NCBI GenBank assembly: GCA_021736745.1
Contig: JAIPFG010000025.1
Location: 1 to 16,929 of the forward strand
Origin: Pseudomonadales bacterium
Lineage (GTDB): Bacteria; Pseudomonadota; Gammaproteobacteria; Pseudomonadales; IMCC2047
Length of the DNA stretch: 16,929 bases
Direction of reading: 5' to 3'
The notes under the pieces are model-generated. The model did no database searches. It had not been told where the DNA came from and saw nothing but the letters and a program-made list of their open reading frames with translations. This document shows, piece by piece, positions 1 through 6,408 of the stretch; position 1 is the stretch's first letter; every line of letters starts with the position of its first letter. A program made the position numbers and the translations under genes.

Positions 1-784
1 CGAATATAATGGGATGATTAGGATCTTGGAAAGTACCATTTATAATGATGTCTGACTCATTGATCAGATGAGATAAAGGCCGCTCGGTTCCGTCGTGTTC
101 CACTACCACCTGACGAGCCTCATCTTCGCGTCCCTCTCTGATGCGAACATAGTGACAATCCAGCACTTCTTCACGCACCTCGTGATCGGGACGCTGAATA
201 CATATTGTAATATCCCTAAACCCATGGGCTTTTAGTGCATAAATCGCGCCGCGGCTTACTGCACCAAAACTGAAAATGATCACTTTGCGTTGATTTCCAT
301 AGTGCCCATCTATGCCTTTAAGTTGCAGCGCATGCAGTACTGCACAGTAACCCGCCATCTCGTTGTTTTTATAGAACGTATGACGGCCAACTTGTCCCTC
401 GGGCCCCCAGACAAACATATCTTCGAAGGCAACGAGTGTTTGCTTGCGGTCGATTGCAATTTGAGTGACAGCCCGTTGTTGCGTGCAATGCACATAGCCC
501 CATAGAATGCCGCCTATACGCAGATCTTGGAAGTCGGCGACCATTGGTTTAGTGATGATAACCGAACCAATGTCTGCCAATAGCTCGTGGCGGCTTGCTA
601 TGCCACCTGTCTGAGCGGCTATTTCGGCGTCGGTGATATCGAATGGTGTGCCATACCCCTCTTCAAAGATAAGTCGTTTGCGAATATGTTCGGGAATGCG
701 CGGCAAATGTGCAGGATGGATAGGGACGCGTCTTTCATTCTCTTTCTTAGACGTTCCGATGACTCCGTAGAGTAAATTATTCAT
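1..784 (-). CDS. N5-(carboxyethyl)ornithine synthase / alanine dehydrogenase-like protein, partial (3' end outside window)
   Basis: An open frame of 261 codons runs from an ATG at 784 leftward through the window edge with no stop, so the C-terminus is missing. The product resembles the alanine dehydrogenase/PNT fold, and more closely the N5-(carboxyethyl)ornithine synthase branch, which reductively joins pyruvate to an ornithine amino group with NADPH. Visible marks are the N-terminal GxxKxxxERRVPxxP block (residues 8-23), a lysine at 79 (ITKP) and a histidine at 99 (YVHCTQ) at the usual pyruvate-binding and catalytic places, the KNNEMAGYCAVLHALQ stretch (139-154), and a Rossmann-like nucleotide-binding turn at 171-180 (FSFGAVSRGA) followed by a QRPDHEVREE segment typical of the CEO branch. 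The Shine-Dalgarno is weak (CGGAA). It stands alone, divergent from the rest. The family is secure; the exact substrate is less so, since other amino-acid opine dehydrogenases share the fold. Confidence 0.82.
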   Translation of the reverse strand, partial: MNNLLYGVIGTSKKENERRVPIHPAHLPRIPEHIRKRLIFEEGYGTPFDITDAEIAAQTGGIASRHELLADIGSVIITKPMVADFQDLRIGGILWGYVHCTQQRAVTQIAIDRKQTLVAFEDMFVWGPEGQVGRHTFYKNNEMAGYCAVLHALQLKGIDGHYGNQRKVIIFSFGAVSRGAIYALKAHGFRDITICIQRPDHEVREEVLDCHYVRIREGREDEARQVVVEHDGTERPLSHLINESDIIINGTFQDPNHPIIF

Positions 785-857
785 TTTAATTCCGTTGATT
801 GTGAGGACCACTGAGGCTTGTGGTTTATGGGAGCAGTCTCAATAGCCTCAATACGCT

Positions 858-873
858 AATTGGGTGCCCAATT
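858..873. promoter_or_regulatory. Palindrome AATTGGG-TG-CCCAATT upstream of the CEO-synthase-like gene, possible operator
   Basis: A perfect 7-2-7 inverted repeat lies about 75-90 bp upstream of the ATG at 784. On the minus strand a -35-like TTGACC (874-879) directly abuts it, and a second inverted repeat (TGAGGCT at 812-818, AGCCTCA at 844-850) lies between it and the gene. The placement suits an operator, but no good -10 hexamer is present at standard spacing, and a 7-bp perfect dyad is not rare by chance in a window this size. Confidence 0.3.
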
Positions 874-1220
874 GGTCAAATCCAGATATCTTTCGGGGTC
901 TTGCAGATCAACGCTTATTGTCTACGCGGTGATAGCCGTAGTAAAAATGGCGTTTTTGGCGGGAACCTTGATCGTATGGCGCGATTTCATTACCGCCAAA
1001 TCGGAAGGGGGAGTTTGTGACGGCCAAATTATTCTAATGAAGGGTGCTTAACAAGCCTTTTTGAAGATAATCTGTCTTAGGCGCTATTCTATCACGATTG
1101 CTTTGCAATAGAGAGTAATATTAATTTTTCAGAGTGGGCAGACTCCCTAAGTTAAACACGGGAAGGAAGTACGCGCATCGTTAAAATGTCAGCGCTTTGC
1201 GGTCTGAGTGGGAATGGGTC

Positions 1221-1343
1221 ATGACATTAGTGCTCTCTACGCGGATAACCAGCACACTGATCCAGATGAAGAATATTGAATACCCTGCGGTGGTTCGCGT
1301 TTCGGGAAAGGACGATTGGCGCTCAAAATTAGAGAATTTATAG
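1221..1343 (+). CDS. Possible small protein (40 aa), unsupported by homology
   Basis: A 40-codon frame starts at an ATG preceded by a purine-rich GGGAATGGGTC and stops at TAG 1341-1343, 30 bp before a strong plus-strand terminator (1373-1398). The only argument for it is that this terminator has no other plus-strand transcript to end. The peptide has no signal sequence, membrane segment or motif I recognise. An untranslated small RNA, or the remains of a deleted gene, would explain the terminator equally well. Confidence 0.15.
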   Translation: MTLVLSTRITSTLIQMKNIEYPAVVRVSGKDDWRSKLENL

Positions 1344-1372
1344 GTAGAGGAAGATAATTGTTGGTCACATAA

Positions 1373-1398
1373 CAACCCCCTTAAGGGGTTGCATTTTT
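1373..1398 (+). terminator. Rho-independent terminator (CAACCCC-CTTAA-GGGGTTG, then GCATTTTT)
   Basis: A perfect 7-bp stem with a 5-nt loop is followed on the plus strand by GCATTTTT. On the minus strand the downstream sequence has no T-run, so it works for rightward transcription only. No recognisable gene lies upstream on the plus strand, which makes it an orphan terminator. Confidence 0.7.
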
Positions 1399-1583
1399 AC
1401 CAAATCTCTTTGTTATCAAGGGGTTTGAGGTACATTGATCTTAAGAGTGGTTACTGCTGCTATGGAACACAAGGTTGCGGAGGTTCAAGTCTTTTCCTGG
1501 CAACATAAACAGCTTAAGTTTTAATACTCAAACATTAACTTTAGCAGTACTGGGTAAGACCAGGGGACCACATGGGGTATACA

Positions 1584-1613
1584 CCCTGCGAGAGAAAGAA
1601 CGTACTCGCAGGG
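1584..1613 (-). repeat. Hairpin downstream of the nirK-cytochrome-oxidase operon
   Basis: Perfect 9-bp arms CCCTGCGAG (1584-1592) and CTCGCAGGG (1605-1613) enclose a 12-nt loop, 33 bp after the multicopper oxidase stop codon. No T-run follows on either strand, so it is not a canonical intrinsic terminator. A 3' mRNA-stabilising or Rho-assisted structure at the operon end is likely by position. Confidence 0.45.
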
Positions 1614-1645
1614 GGATGAGGATAAAAATTCACGCTATTTAGTGG

Positions 1646-2725
1646 TTAGGAAGATGATTTTTTCGCCTTCTTTCTCCTTTTTTTGGGCTGTTCTTCTGTT
1701 ACCGGTGCCTTGCCTTTGAATGCTTCCGTATTAAAGATTCCGTAGCCTTTGCGCAAAGATTCGGATAAGTAAAAGTCAGCACTGCCCTCTTTATCTTTCC
1801 AGACATACCAATCGGGTTTATCGATTTCGTCATATTCAATGATCAAAACGGCTCCCCCCGGAGCTTTGCCCGCATTGCTCACGTGATGTTCAATATGGTC
1901 GTGATTAATCCATAGTCCTGGGTTATTCATTTCAATGATGACATCAACTCTTTCTCCCTGTAATAGCGGAACAACATCGGCGTAATAAGGTTCCGGTAAG
2001 GGTAAGCCATCTTTATGTGTGACTAACATATCATGGCCATGGGCATGAAACGCGACACTGTTTCCAGCAGCATAAAGACGCAGTCGCAGGATATCTCCTT
2101 TCTTGACCCGCAGTGGTTCGGTCAAAGGAAATGCCTTGCCGTTGATGGAGAAATAATCAAGCACTTCTCCTGGGTGGCCACCTTTGCCATAGGTGTTGGC
2201 TACTTCGGAGTTCCATCCGGAAAACATTAGAATCGCGTCTTTGGTTACTTTCTTATCAATAGCGGTCGGTTTTTTCGGGTCAACAACTATCGGTCCCCAC
2301 ATGCCGCGCAACCCTAGATGTTCCGGTACGTTAACATGGCAGTGATACCACATGCTCCCGGGTTTTTCGGCGATAAAATGGTAGGTAAAACTTTCTCCGG
2401 GTTCAATGGCTTTCTGAGTAATGTCAGGCACGCCGTCGTTACGCCAGTTGTTAGTCATGTATTGCCCATGCCAATGAATGGTGTGGGAGAGGGTAGTATT
2501 GTTAAACAGGTTCACCTCGACCTCGTCTCCCTCACGTACATGAATCAATGGCCCCGGCACTTGACCGTTATAGGCCCAGACTTTTGCGGTAAGGCCTGGT
2601 GCAACTTCAAGGTCGACCTCTTCGATCGTCATATCAAACTTCCTCAATTCAGCCTGTGCAATGCTGGCAGATAATGCGAGTAAGCTGACTAATATTATTG
2701 GTAACTTAAAGACTGATAGCGGCAT
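1646..2725 (-). CDS. Periplasmic two-domain multicopper oxidase (type C layout, NcgA-like)
   Basis: A 359-residue exported copper oxidase with a signal peptide (about 1-25, ending SIAQA). Domain 1 carries H81-x2-HWH (84-86) and H128-C129-H130 with H136 and M142, giving a type 1 copper plus half of a trinuclear site. Domain 2 carries the other half as H227-A-H229-G-H231 and H275-D-H277 with H280/H281; aspartate 276 stands where a type 1 cysteine would be, so domain 2 has no blue copper. Cysteine in domain 1 only is the type C two-domain laccase-like plan. It should oxidise a small or protein donor with O2 at an interdomain trinuclear cluster as a trimer. The C-terminus is an unusual K/R-rich tail (348-356). 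Its start overlaps the upstream stop (TAATG) and has the SD AAGGGGG. As last gene of the nirK operon it parallels NcgA of Nitrosomonas; its in vivo substrate is unknown. Confidence 0.88.
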   Translation of the reverse strand: MPLSVFKLPIILVSLLALSASIAQAELRKFDMTIEEVDLEVAPGLTAKVWAYNGQVPGPLIHVREGDEVEVNLFNNTTLSHTIHWHGQYMTNNWRNDGVPDITQKAIEPGESFTYHFIAEKPGSMWYHCHVNVPEHLGLRGMWGPIVVDPKKPTAIDKKVTKDAILMFSGWNSEVANTYGKGGHPGEVLDYFSINGKAFPLTEPLRVKKGDILRLRLYAAGNSVAFHAHGHDMLVTHKDGLPLPEPYYADVVPLLQGERVDVIIEMNNPGLWINHDHIEHHVSNAGKAPGGAVLIIEYDEIDKPDWYVWKDKEGSADFYLSESLRKGYGIFNTEAFKGKAPVTEEQPKKRRKKAKKSSS

Positions 2726-3099
2726 TATTGGCCCCCTTCGCAGCAGATTTTACGGAGATGTTTGATAATAAGATTAATTTCTTGATCATCGAGATTACCG
2801 TCCCAGTTTGGCATCAGCGGTGACTTGTTGACGGATTTGCCGCCAAACTTGATCGCTTTAAAGAGGTCTTCATTTGTGCGCGCATTCATTTCGCCAGCAT
2901 CGGTATGATCTCTTGGCGCGACGTCAATATCATAGGAATTGACGCCGAAACCATCACCATATAATCCGTGGCATTGTGAACAATAGGCTTGATACAAGCT
3001 TTTGCCGGTTATTCCGGATTCAGCCTGCGCCGTGACAGAGAGAGAATAAAGGGTGACTGCCAACAAAAAAAACGATGTTATTCGGTTGACACTGTTCAT
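2725..3099 (-). CDS. Periplasmic monoheme cytochrome c (NcgB/NcgC-like)
   Basis: A 124-residue class I c-type cytochrome with a signal peptide (about 1-26, ending VTAQA). The single heme site is C40-S-Q-C43-H44 and the sixth ligand is probably M96 in SPLMPNW, the usual arrangement for this fold. It overlaps the diheme cytochrome gene by 4 bp (ATGA) and the oxidase by one base, so the three are translationally coupled; its SD is GGAGGAT. In context it should carry electrons in the periplasm to NirK and/or the copper oxidase. A CC pair near the C-terminus (119-120) is unexplained. Confidence 0.9.
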   Translation of the reverse strand: MNSVNRITSFFLLAVTLYSLSVTAQAESGITGKSLYQAYCSQCHGLYGDGFGVNSYDIDVAPRDHTDAGEMNARTNEDLFKAIKFGGKSVNKSPLMPNWDGNLDDQEINLIIKHLRKICCEGGQ

Positions 3100-3818
3100 G
3101 GCAGATCCTCCACGATGATGTTCAAATAATTCATCAGTTTATAGATTGGTGCGTCATTCAGATGACTATTGGGCATTAGGCTTCTGGGTTCCCAGGCCGT
3201 CGGGTTTCGGATATAGGAAGCAATATATTCCGGAGTCAACCGTTTCATTGCTGTATACAATTCTGGCCCAGTAACACCGCCGAAGCCTTCCTCGTCACGA
3301 TGGCAAGCGACACAACCTTTAAATTTTCTAAAATCTTTTGCCGCCAGCATCCGTGGTACTTTACCGGGGGTATATTCTCCTTCTCGAATTAAATCAGGGA
3401 AGGGTTTCAACGTTAGGAGGTATTGGGTGATGGCTATGGCTTGCTGTTGATTAACGGCGATATGAGCCGTTAATTTATTTTCATCTATCTCATCACCCTC
3501 ATCAGTAACCACGACTGCATTTGCCCAGTAATTACCCCCTGAGGGAGTAATTCGTCGAGGATGTTGAAGCCAATTCTCAAGCCATGCCTGTTGATATTTA
3601 TGTCCGGCAAAATATAAAGGTGGTCCTTTGCGGTTTATCTTTTCTTGCAAAGTCAAAGAGGCCTTGTTGGGCATATCAATTTGGTGGCAATTGCTACAGG
3701 AATCCATAAGGAGCTGCTTTCCGTCAGCTGATTCTGCGGCTGAGAGGGAAACAGCAAAGAATAAAAACAGACTGAAGGTCACCGTTCGTTTCAAAGTGTT
3801 GTATCTGGGATAGTGCAT
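3096..3818 (-). CDS. Periplasmic diheme cytochrome c (Ncg-like)
   Basis: A 240-residue protein with an N-terminal hydrophobic export segment (about 12-28). There are two heme c sites, C41-S-N-C44-H45 and C169-V-A-C172-H173, about 128 residues apart, each in its own cytochrome c domain. M215 (SLMPNSHL) is the likely sixth ligand of the second heme; the ligand of the first is not clear. It starts 15 bp after the nirK stop with the SD AGGGGG and ends in a 4-bp overlap with the next cytochrome. The role inferred is electron transfer from the quinol/bc1 chain to nitrite reductase. Confidence 0.9.
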   Translation of the reverse strand: MHYPRYNTLKRTVTFSLFLFFAVSLSAAESADGKQLLMDSCSNCHQIDMPNKASLTLQEKINRKGPPLYFAGHKYQQAWLENWLQHPRRITPSGGNYWANAVVVTDEGDEIDENKLTAHIAVNQQQAIAITQYLLTLKPFPDLIREGEYTPGKVPRMLAAKDFRKFKGCVACHRDEEGFGGVTGPELYTAMKRLTPEYIASYIRNPTAWEPRSLMPNSHLNDAPIYKLMNYLNIIVEDLP

Positions 3819-3833
3819 GATTTACCCCCTGAG

Positions 3834-4793
3834 TTAACGAAGAACTAGATTGTTATCACGGCCTTTTTTAGGGTCAGCGTCTTCATGGTTAAGCAGAATC
3901 GTAATGGCACCGTTAAGCGCATGCTTCATCGCATGATCCACAATAGCGTTGTTGGTGGGGCGGTCCTTGGGGCTTATTAGGTCGACCGTTAACGCGTAGG
4001 CAGGAGCGATATTAACCGTTTGCATTCCATAGCGAGTATTTTTTGGATTACCGTTTTCATAGACTCGATCCCAGATACCTGCGATAGGATGCAATGCGAC
4101 AGACTCGTTAATATGAGCATTTACATAATAGATACGCACTCTTTCACCGGGTTTGGACTCCAACGCGAGAGTAGCGTTTTCATCATGAACCGGATCGTAA
4201 TGGAAAACTTTGCCGTTGATTAATGCCGCTTGCCAATCGTTATTCCATTTTCGGTCTTCGGCACTGGTACCGTCTTTAAATAAATCACCTTGAACAATCA
4301 CATATTCGCGGTCGGGTTTAGGGTAGTCAGGTCCGTAGCCATCTTTTGGGTCGACGATAATAATGCCGTACATCCCTCGTGAAATGTGTTCGGCCATTGA
4401 GGAGGCACCACAGTGATACATGAAAACCCCCGGATACTTGGCCTCAAATTGAAAATTCTTTTTTTCACCCGGTTTGATTTCGCTAAACTCATCCAGCACA
4501 TCGACCACGGCTGCATGGAAATCCATGGAATGGCTTTGCTTATTTTTGACATCATTAAGAAGAGTGAAATCGACCAGATCACCTTGTTTTACCCTTACGA
4601 CAGGACCGGGAACGGTGCCGTCATAGGTCCACATTTTTTGGGTGGTTCCGGCGTTATCTATGACTAAGTCCACTTCCTTAACAGTCATCTCCACTTTAAC
4701 GGTGCGAGCAACCACGGTTTCTGCTGCTAATAGTGATAGAAAGGACGCGGTCAAAACTAGTAGTAGGGAATTAGGCTTTATTTTTAATGACAT
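3834..4793 (-). CDS. nirK: Copper-containing nitrite reductase (NO-forming)
   Basis: A 319-residue exported two-cupredoxin enzyme reducing nitrite to NO in the periplasm, active as a trimer. The signal peptide is about residues 1-29. Type 1 copper ligands are H88, C128, H136 and M141; type 2 copper ligands are H93, H127 and H287 (VDHAMKH). The two catalytic residues are present: the aspartate in SMDFH (D91) and the histidine in ALHPIAGIWD (H235), the latter in an AniA-like context. First gene of a four-gene operon, with the strong SD AAGGAG before the ATG. Two NsrR-type boxes in its promoter indicate NO-responsive repression. Its N-terminal domain is clearly paralogous to that of the multicopper oxidase three genes on (shared W-Y-G/N-x-VPGP and E/K-G-D blocks), where D91 is replaced by a histidine. 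Confidence 0.93.
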   Translation of the reverse strand: MSLKIKPNSLLLVLTASFLSLLAAETVVARTVKVEMTVKEVDLVIDNAGTTQKMWTYDGTVPGPVVRVKQGDLVDFTLLNDVKNKQSHSMDFHAAVVDVLDEFSEIKPGEKKNFQFEAKYPGVFMYHCGASSMAEHISRGMYGIIIVDPKDGYGPDYPKPDREYVIVQGDLFKDGTSAEDRKWNNDWQAALINGKVFHYDPVHDENATLALESKPGERVRIYYVNAHINESVALHPIAGIWDRVYENGNPKNTRYGMQTVNIAPAYALTVDLISPKDRPTNNAIVDHAMKHALNGAITILLNHEDADPKKGRDNNLVLR

Positions 4794-4816
4794 TATTCTT
4801 CTCCTTAACTTATAAG

Positions 4817-4833
4817 ATGTTTTCTAAATACAT
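4817..4833. promoter_or_regulatory. NsrR box 1 (ATGTTTTCTAAATACAT)
   Basis: A 17-bp partial dyad with ATGT and ACAT ends, close to the gammaproteobacterial NsrR consensus ATGYATTTTAAATRCAT. It lies just downstream of the likely -10 of nirK, where a repressor would block initiation. It matches box 2 at 15 of 17 positions. Confidence 0.75.
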
Positions 4834-4860
4834 TTATAACATTTATTAGATGTTTTGCAA
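4833..4860 (-). promoter_or_regulatory. Likely sigma-70 promoter of the nirK operon
   Basis: On the minus strand TTGCAA (4855-4860) and TATAAA (4833-4838) are separated by 16 bp. The -35 lies inside NsrR box 2 and the -10 ends on the edge of box 1, so NsrR binding would cover both elements. Confidence 0.5.
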
Positions 4861-4866
4861 ATACAT
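4850..4866. promoter_or_regulatory. NsrR box 2 (ATGTTTTGCAAATACAT)
   Basis: Second 17-bp NsrR-like site, with its start 33 bp from that of box 1, about three helical turns, so both boxes face the same side of DNA. The flanks extend the dyad (AGATG...CATCT). It overlaps the predicted -35 element. Confidence 0.78.
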
Positions 4867-4948
4867 CTTTATAAGGATAAGGAATCAGAATATAGCATTA
4901 GGGCCGGTTATGACCGGAATCTGGTATTTAGCCCAACAGGTGATGGGG

Positions 4949-5365
4949 TTAAGCGAAGATCAGGCGTTGCGTGGAATCGTTAACAATATCGGCGAGAGAA
5001 TACTTGGCCAGGGATTTCATGAAGGACCGATCCGCTTCATTAAAAACAGATCTTAAACGGCAATTGCTGGACAGCACACAGGCCATTCCGTCACAGTCAA
5101 TTAAAGGCGCTTTCGTTTCGAACAGAATAACCACCTCTGCAATATTGATTTCACTGGCGAGTCGGGCTAAGGCAATACCACCATTTTTGCCGCGTCGGGT
5201 GACCAAAAAACCGGCTTTGGCAAGTTCATGGACAATTTTGCGTAGGTGTTCTCTGGAAATATCGAAGAAGTCGGCAATTTCCTGTTGAGTCACCAGTTCA
5301 CGTTGCTTACTAAAGGCATAAATAAGTACACGTAACGCATAATCAGTTGATTTTGCTATTTGCAT
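4949..5365 (-). CDS. nsrR: NO-sensing Rrf2-family repressor NsrR
   Basis: A 138-residue Rrf2-type regulator, the usual NsrR length. The winged helix-turn-helix occupies about residues 24-65, ending in the family's GGxxLAR-type wing (RRGKNGGIALAR). Three cysteines at 91, 96 and 102 have exactly the spacing and numbering of the [Fe-S] ligands of E. coli NsrR. The protein holds an iron-sulfur cluster that NO destroys, releasing the DNA. The next gene downstream is nirK, 155 bp away, with two NsrR boxes in between. No NsrR-like box is visible upstream of nsrR itself, so I see no sign of autoregulation. The ATG at 5365 is fixed by the conserved MQxxxxTDYALR start; its SD is poor. Confidence 0.93.
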   Translation of the reverse strand: MQIAKSTDYALRVLIYAFSKQRELVTQQEIADFFDISREHLRKIVHELAKAGFLVTRRGKNGGIALARLASEINIAEVVILFETKAPLIDCDGMACVLSSNCRLRSVFNEADRSFMKSLAKYSLADIVNDSTQRLIFA

Positions 5366-5786
5366 GATATGAACGATTGATACAAAGGAACTCTATCCTA
5401 TATTGGTTTTCTGACGAAATCCAAATATTTACTAAAGCTGATACTGAGTAAAGTGATCCTCACAAAATTCTGACTCAAAATTTCGGGCGTCAATTCTTGA
5501 GTGATAGAATGAGGAATGGCTTTGCCGAGGGTAGTGACGGTGGTCTATTTTCTTTATACCGACGGGTAAATGAGTTTCCGCAAAATTATCATCGTGCCGG
5601 GGATGAGTCGATAAGACTGTTCTGGTTAAAGGTCTAGGGCAGGCACTTCTCAGCAGGCTAAGAGTAACCCAGGTCACAGAACAGTAAAATCGGGTATTAA
5701 CATTGAAGCGCTCGCTAAGTTCTCAACATGGGGCTTGAATCTGCTTCAACGTTGAGGTCCTGATCAATAAATGATGAACAGCTACA
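5366..5786. other. Intergenic region between the sulfur/oxygenase block and nsrR
   Basis: About 420 bp, upstream of nsrR and downstream of the AhpD-like gene. No frame looks coding: an 81-residue minus-strand frame (5432-5677) has no recognisable motif and no good SD. A 9-bp perfect inverted repeat, ACTGTTCTG (5616-5624) / CAGAACAGT (5677-5685), has a 52-nt loop and a possible inner extension (GTTA/TAAC at 5625-5628 and 5665-5668). Without a T-run it is not an intrinsic terminator, and such repeats with long loops are expected by chance. Confidence 0.55.
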
Positions 5787-6395
5787 TCAAGGCAACACTT
5801 CCGGCTGATGGTGGTCAATTGGCCGCCCTGGGGTCAGTAATTCGCGCAGGCCTTGATCCATTGCCAGGAAAGCGGCATCTGGCGCTGCGCCCAAAGCGTC
5901 TGCGATTTTAGCAAAAAAGCAGCGTGCAGCGGCGACTGAAACAATATCGAATATCTTCGCTTCAGAAAAACCAAGGTCAAGCAAGGCTTGAATATCATGG
6001 GCATTGACAGAAGAGGAGTCTGTTGCCACCTGACGTGCCAGCCTCATCATCGCTTTCTCAGCTTCTGTTAATGGACTGGTGTCGGCGTTGCTGGCAATCG
6101 CCTTGACTTCATCAACCGTATAGAATTTTTCACTGAGTACTTTGCTATGCGCCAGACAACAGTATGAATTATGAATCGCTTGTGCGGCCGCAAGTGTAAT
6201 CAACTCAAAGGATTTTTGATCAAGATGCTGGCGAATAGTTATTTGCAGATTGGCCCAGGCCTTCATTACTTCGGGACGATAACAAAATACTTTCGCATAA
6301 TTAGGGAGGTAACCATAGGGGCCCTGTTGTCGTTGGTATAACTCCAGAACCTCGCCAGTGGCTTCACTCACGGGAATAGTCTGTATAAATGCCAT
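5787..6395 (-). CDS. Carboxymuconolactone decarboxylase / AhpD-like protein
   Basis: A 202-residue all-helical protein of the CMD/AhpD fold, in the size range of the peroxidase-related proteins. The core motif is E64-x(3)-LAAAQAIHNSYCCLAH (to H83). In AhpD-type enzymes this is E...CxxC..H, a thiol pair that passes electrons to a peroxiredoxin. Here the first cysteine position is N76, leaving C79 with an extra adjacent C80, so a normal CxxC disulfide is absent. It starts after a 13-bp gap, its SD (AGAGGTGA) overlapping the stop of the oxygenase gene, so it is the third gene of that operon. A thiol/peroxide or alkyl-transfer role is plausible from the family; the altered motif leaves the reaction open. 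Confidence 0.82.
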   Translation of the reverse strand: MAFIQTIPVSEATGEVLELYQRQQGPYGYLPNYAKVFCYRPEVMKAWANLQITIRQHLDQKSFELITLAAAQAIHNSYCCLAHSKVLSEKFYTVDEVKAIASNADTSPLTEAEKAMMRLARQVATDSSSVNAHDIQALLDLGFSEAKIFDIVSVAAARCFFAKIADALGAAPDAAFLAMDQGLRELLTPGRPIDHHQPEVLP

Positions 6396-6408
6396 AAGGA
6401 CTCACCTC

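Larger units (their letters stand above)
785..1645. other. Long intergenic region with no supported gene
   Basis: About 860 bp between the divergent CEO-synthase-like gene and the 3' end of the copper-oxidase operon. All six frames are broken by stops; the longest frames (63-66 residues at 820-1051, and 64 residues on the minus strand at 1181-1375) resemble nothing I recognise. It holds an upstream palindrome (858-873), one clear terminator (1373-1398) and an inverted repeat at 1584-1613. A 40-codon plus-strand frame (1221-1343) ends just before the terminator and is treated separately. The region could be a decayed gene, but I cannot show from what. Confidence 0.6.

Noticed and set aside
1470..1510. 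A tRNA-like T-arm (GGTTCAAGTC followed by CCTGGCAACA) that could mark a tRNA gene or an attachment-site remnant.
   Set aside because: No matching 5' acceptor strand or anticodon arm is found upstream and the T-stem pairs mostly through G-T; it is probably chance.
2318..2674. A 118-residue plus-strand frame opposite the multicopper oxidase gene.
   Set aside because: It is the antisense shadow of a well-supported gene, with no motif of its own.
5432..5677. An 81-residue minus-strand frame in the nsrR upstream gap.
   Set aside because: Composition looks random, there is no convincing SD, and it overlaps an inverted repeat; no family resemblance.
5616..5685. A 9-bp perfect inverted repeat suggesting a structured RNA or terminator.
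   Set aside because: A 52-nt loop and no T-run; repeats like this are expected several times by chance in 17 kb. Kept only as a note in the intergenic entry.
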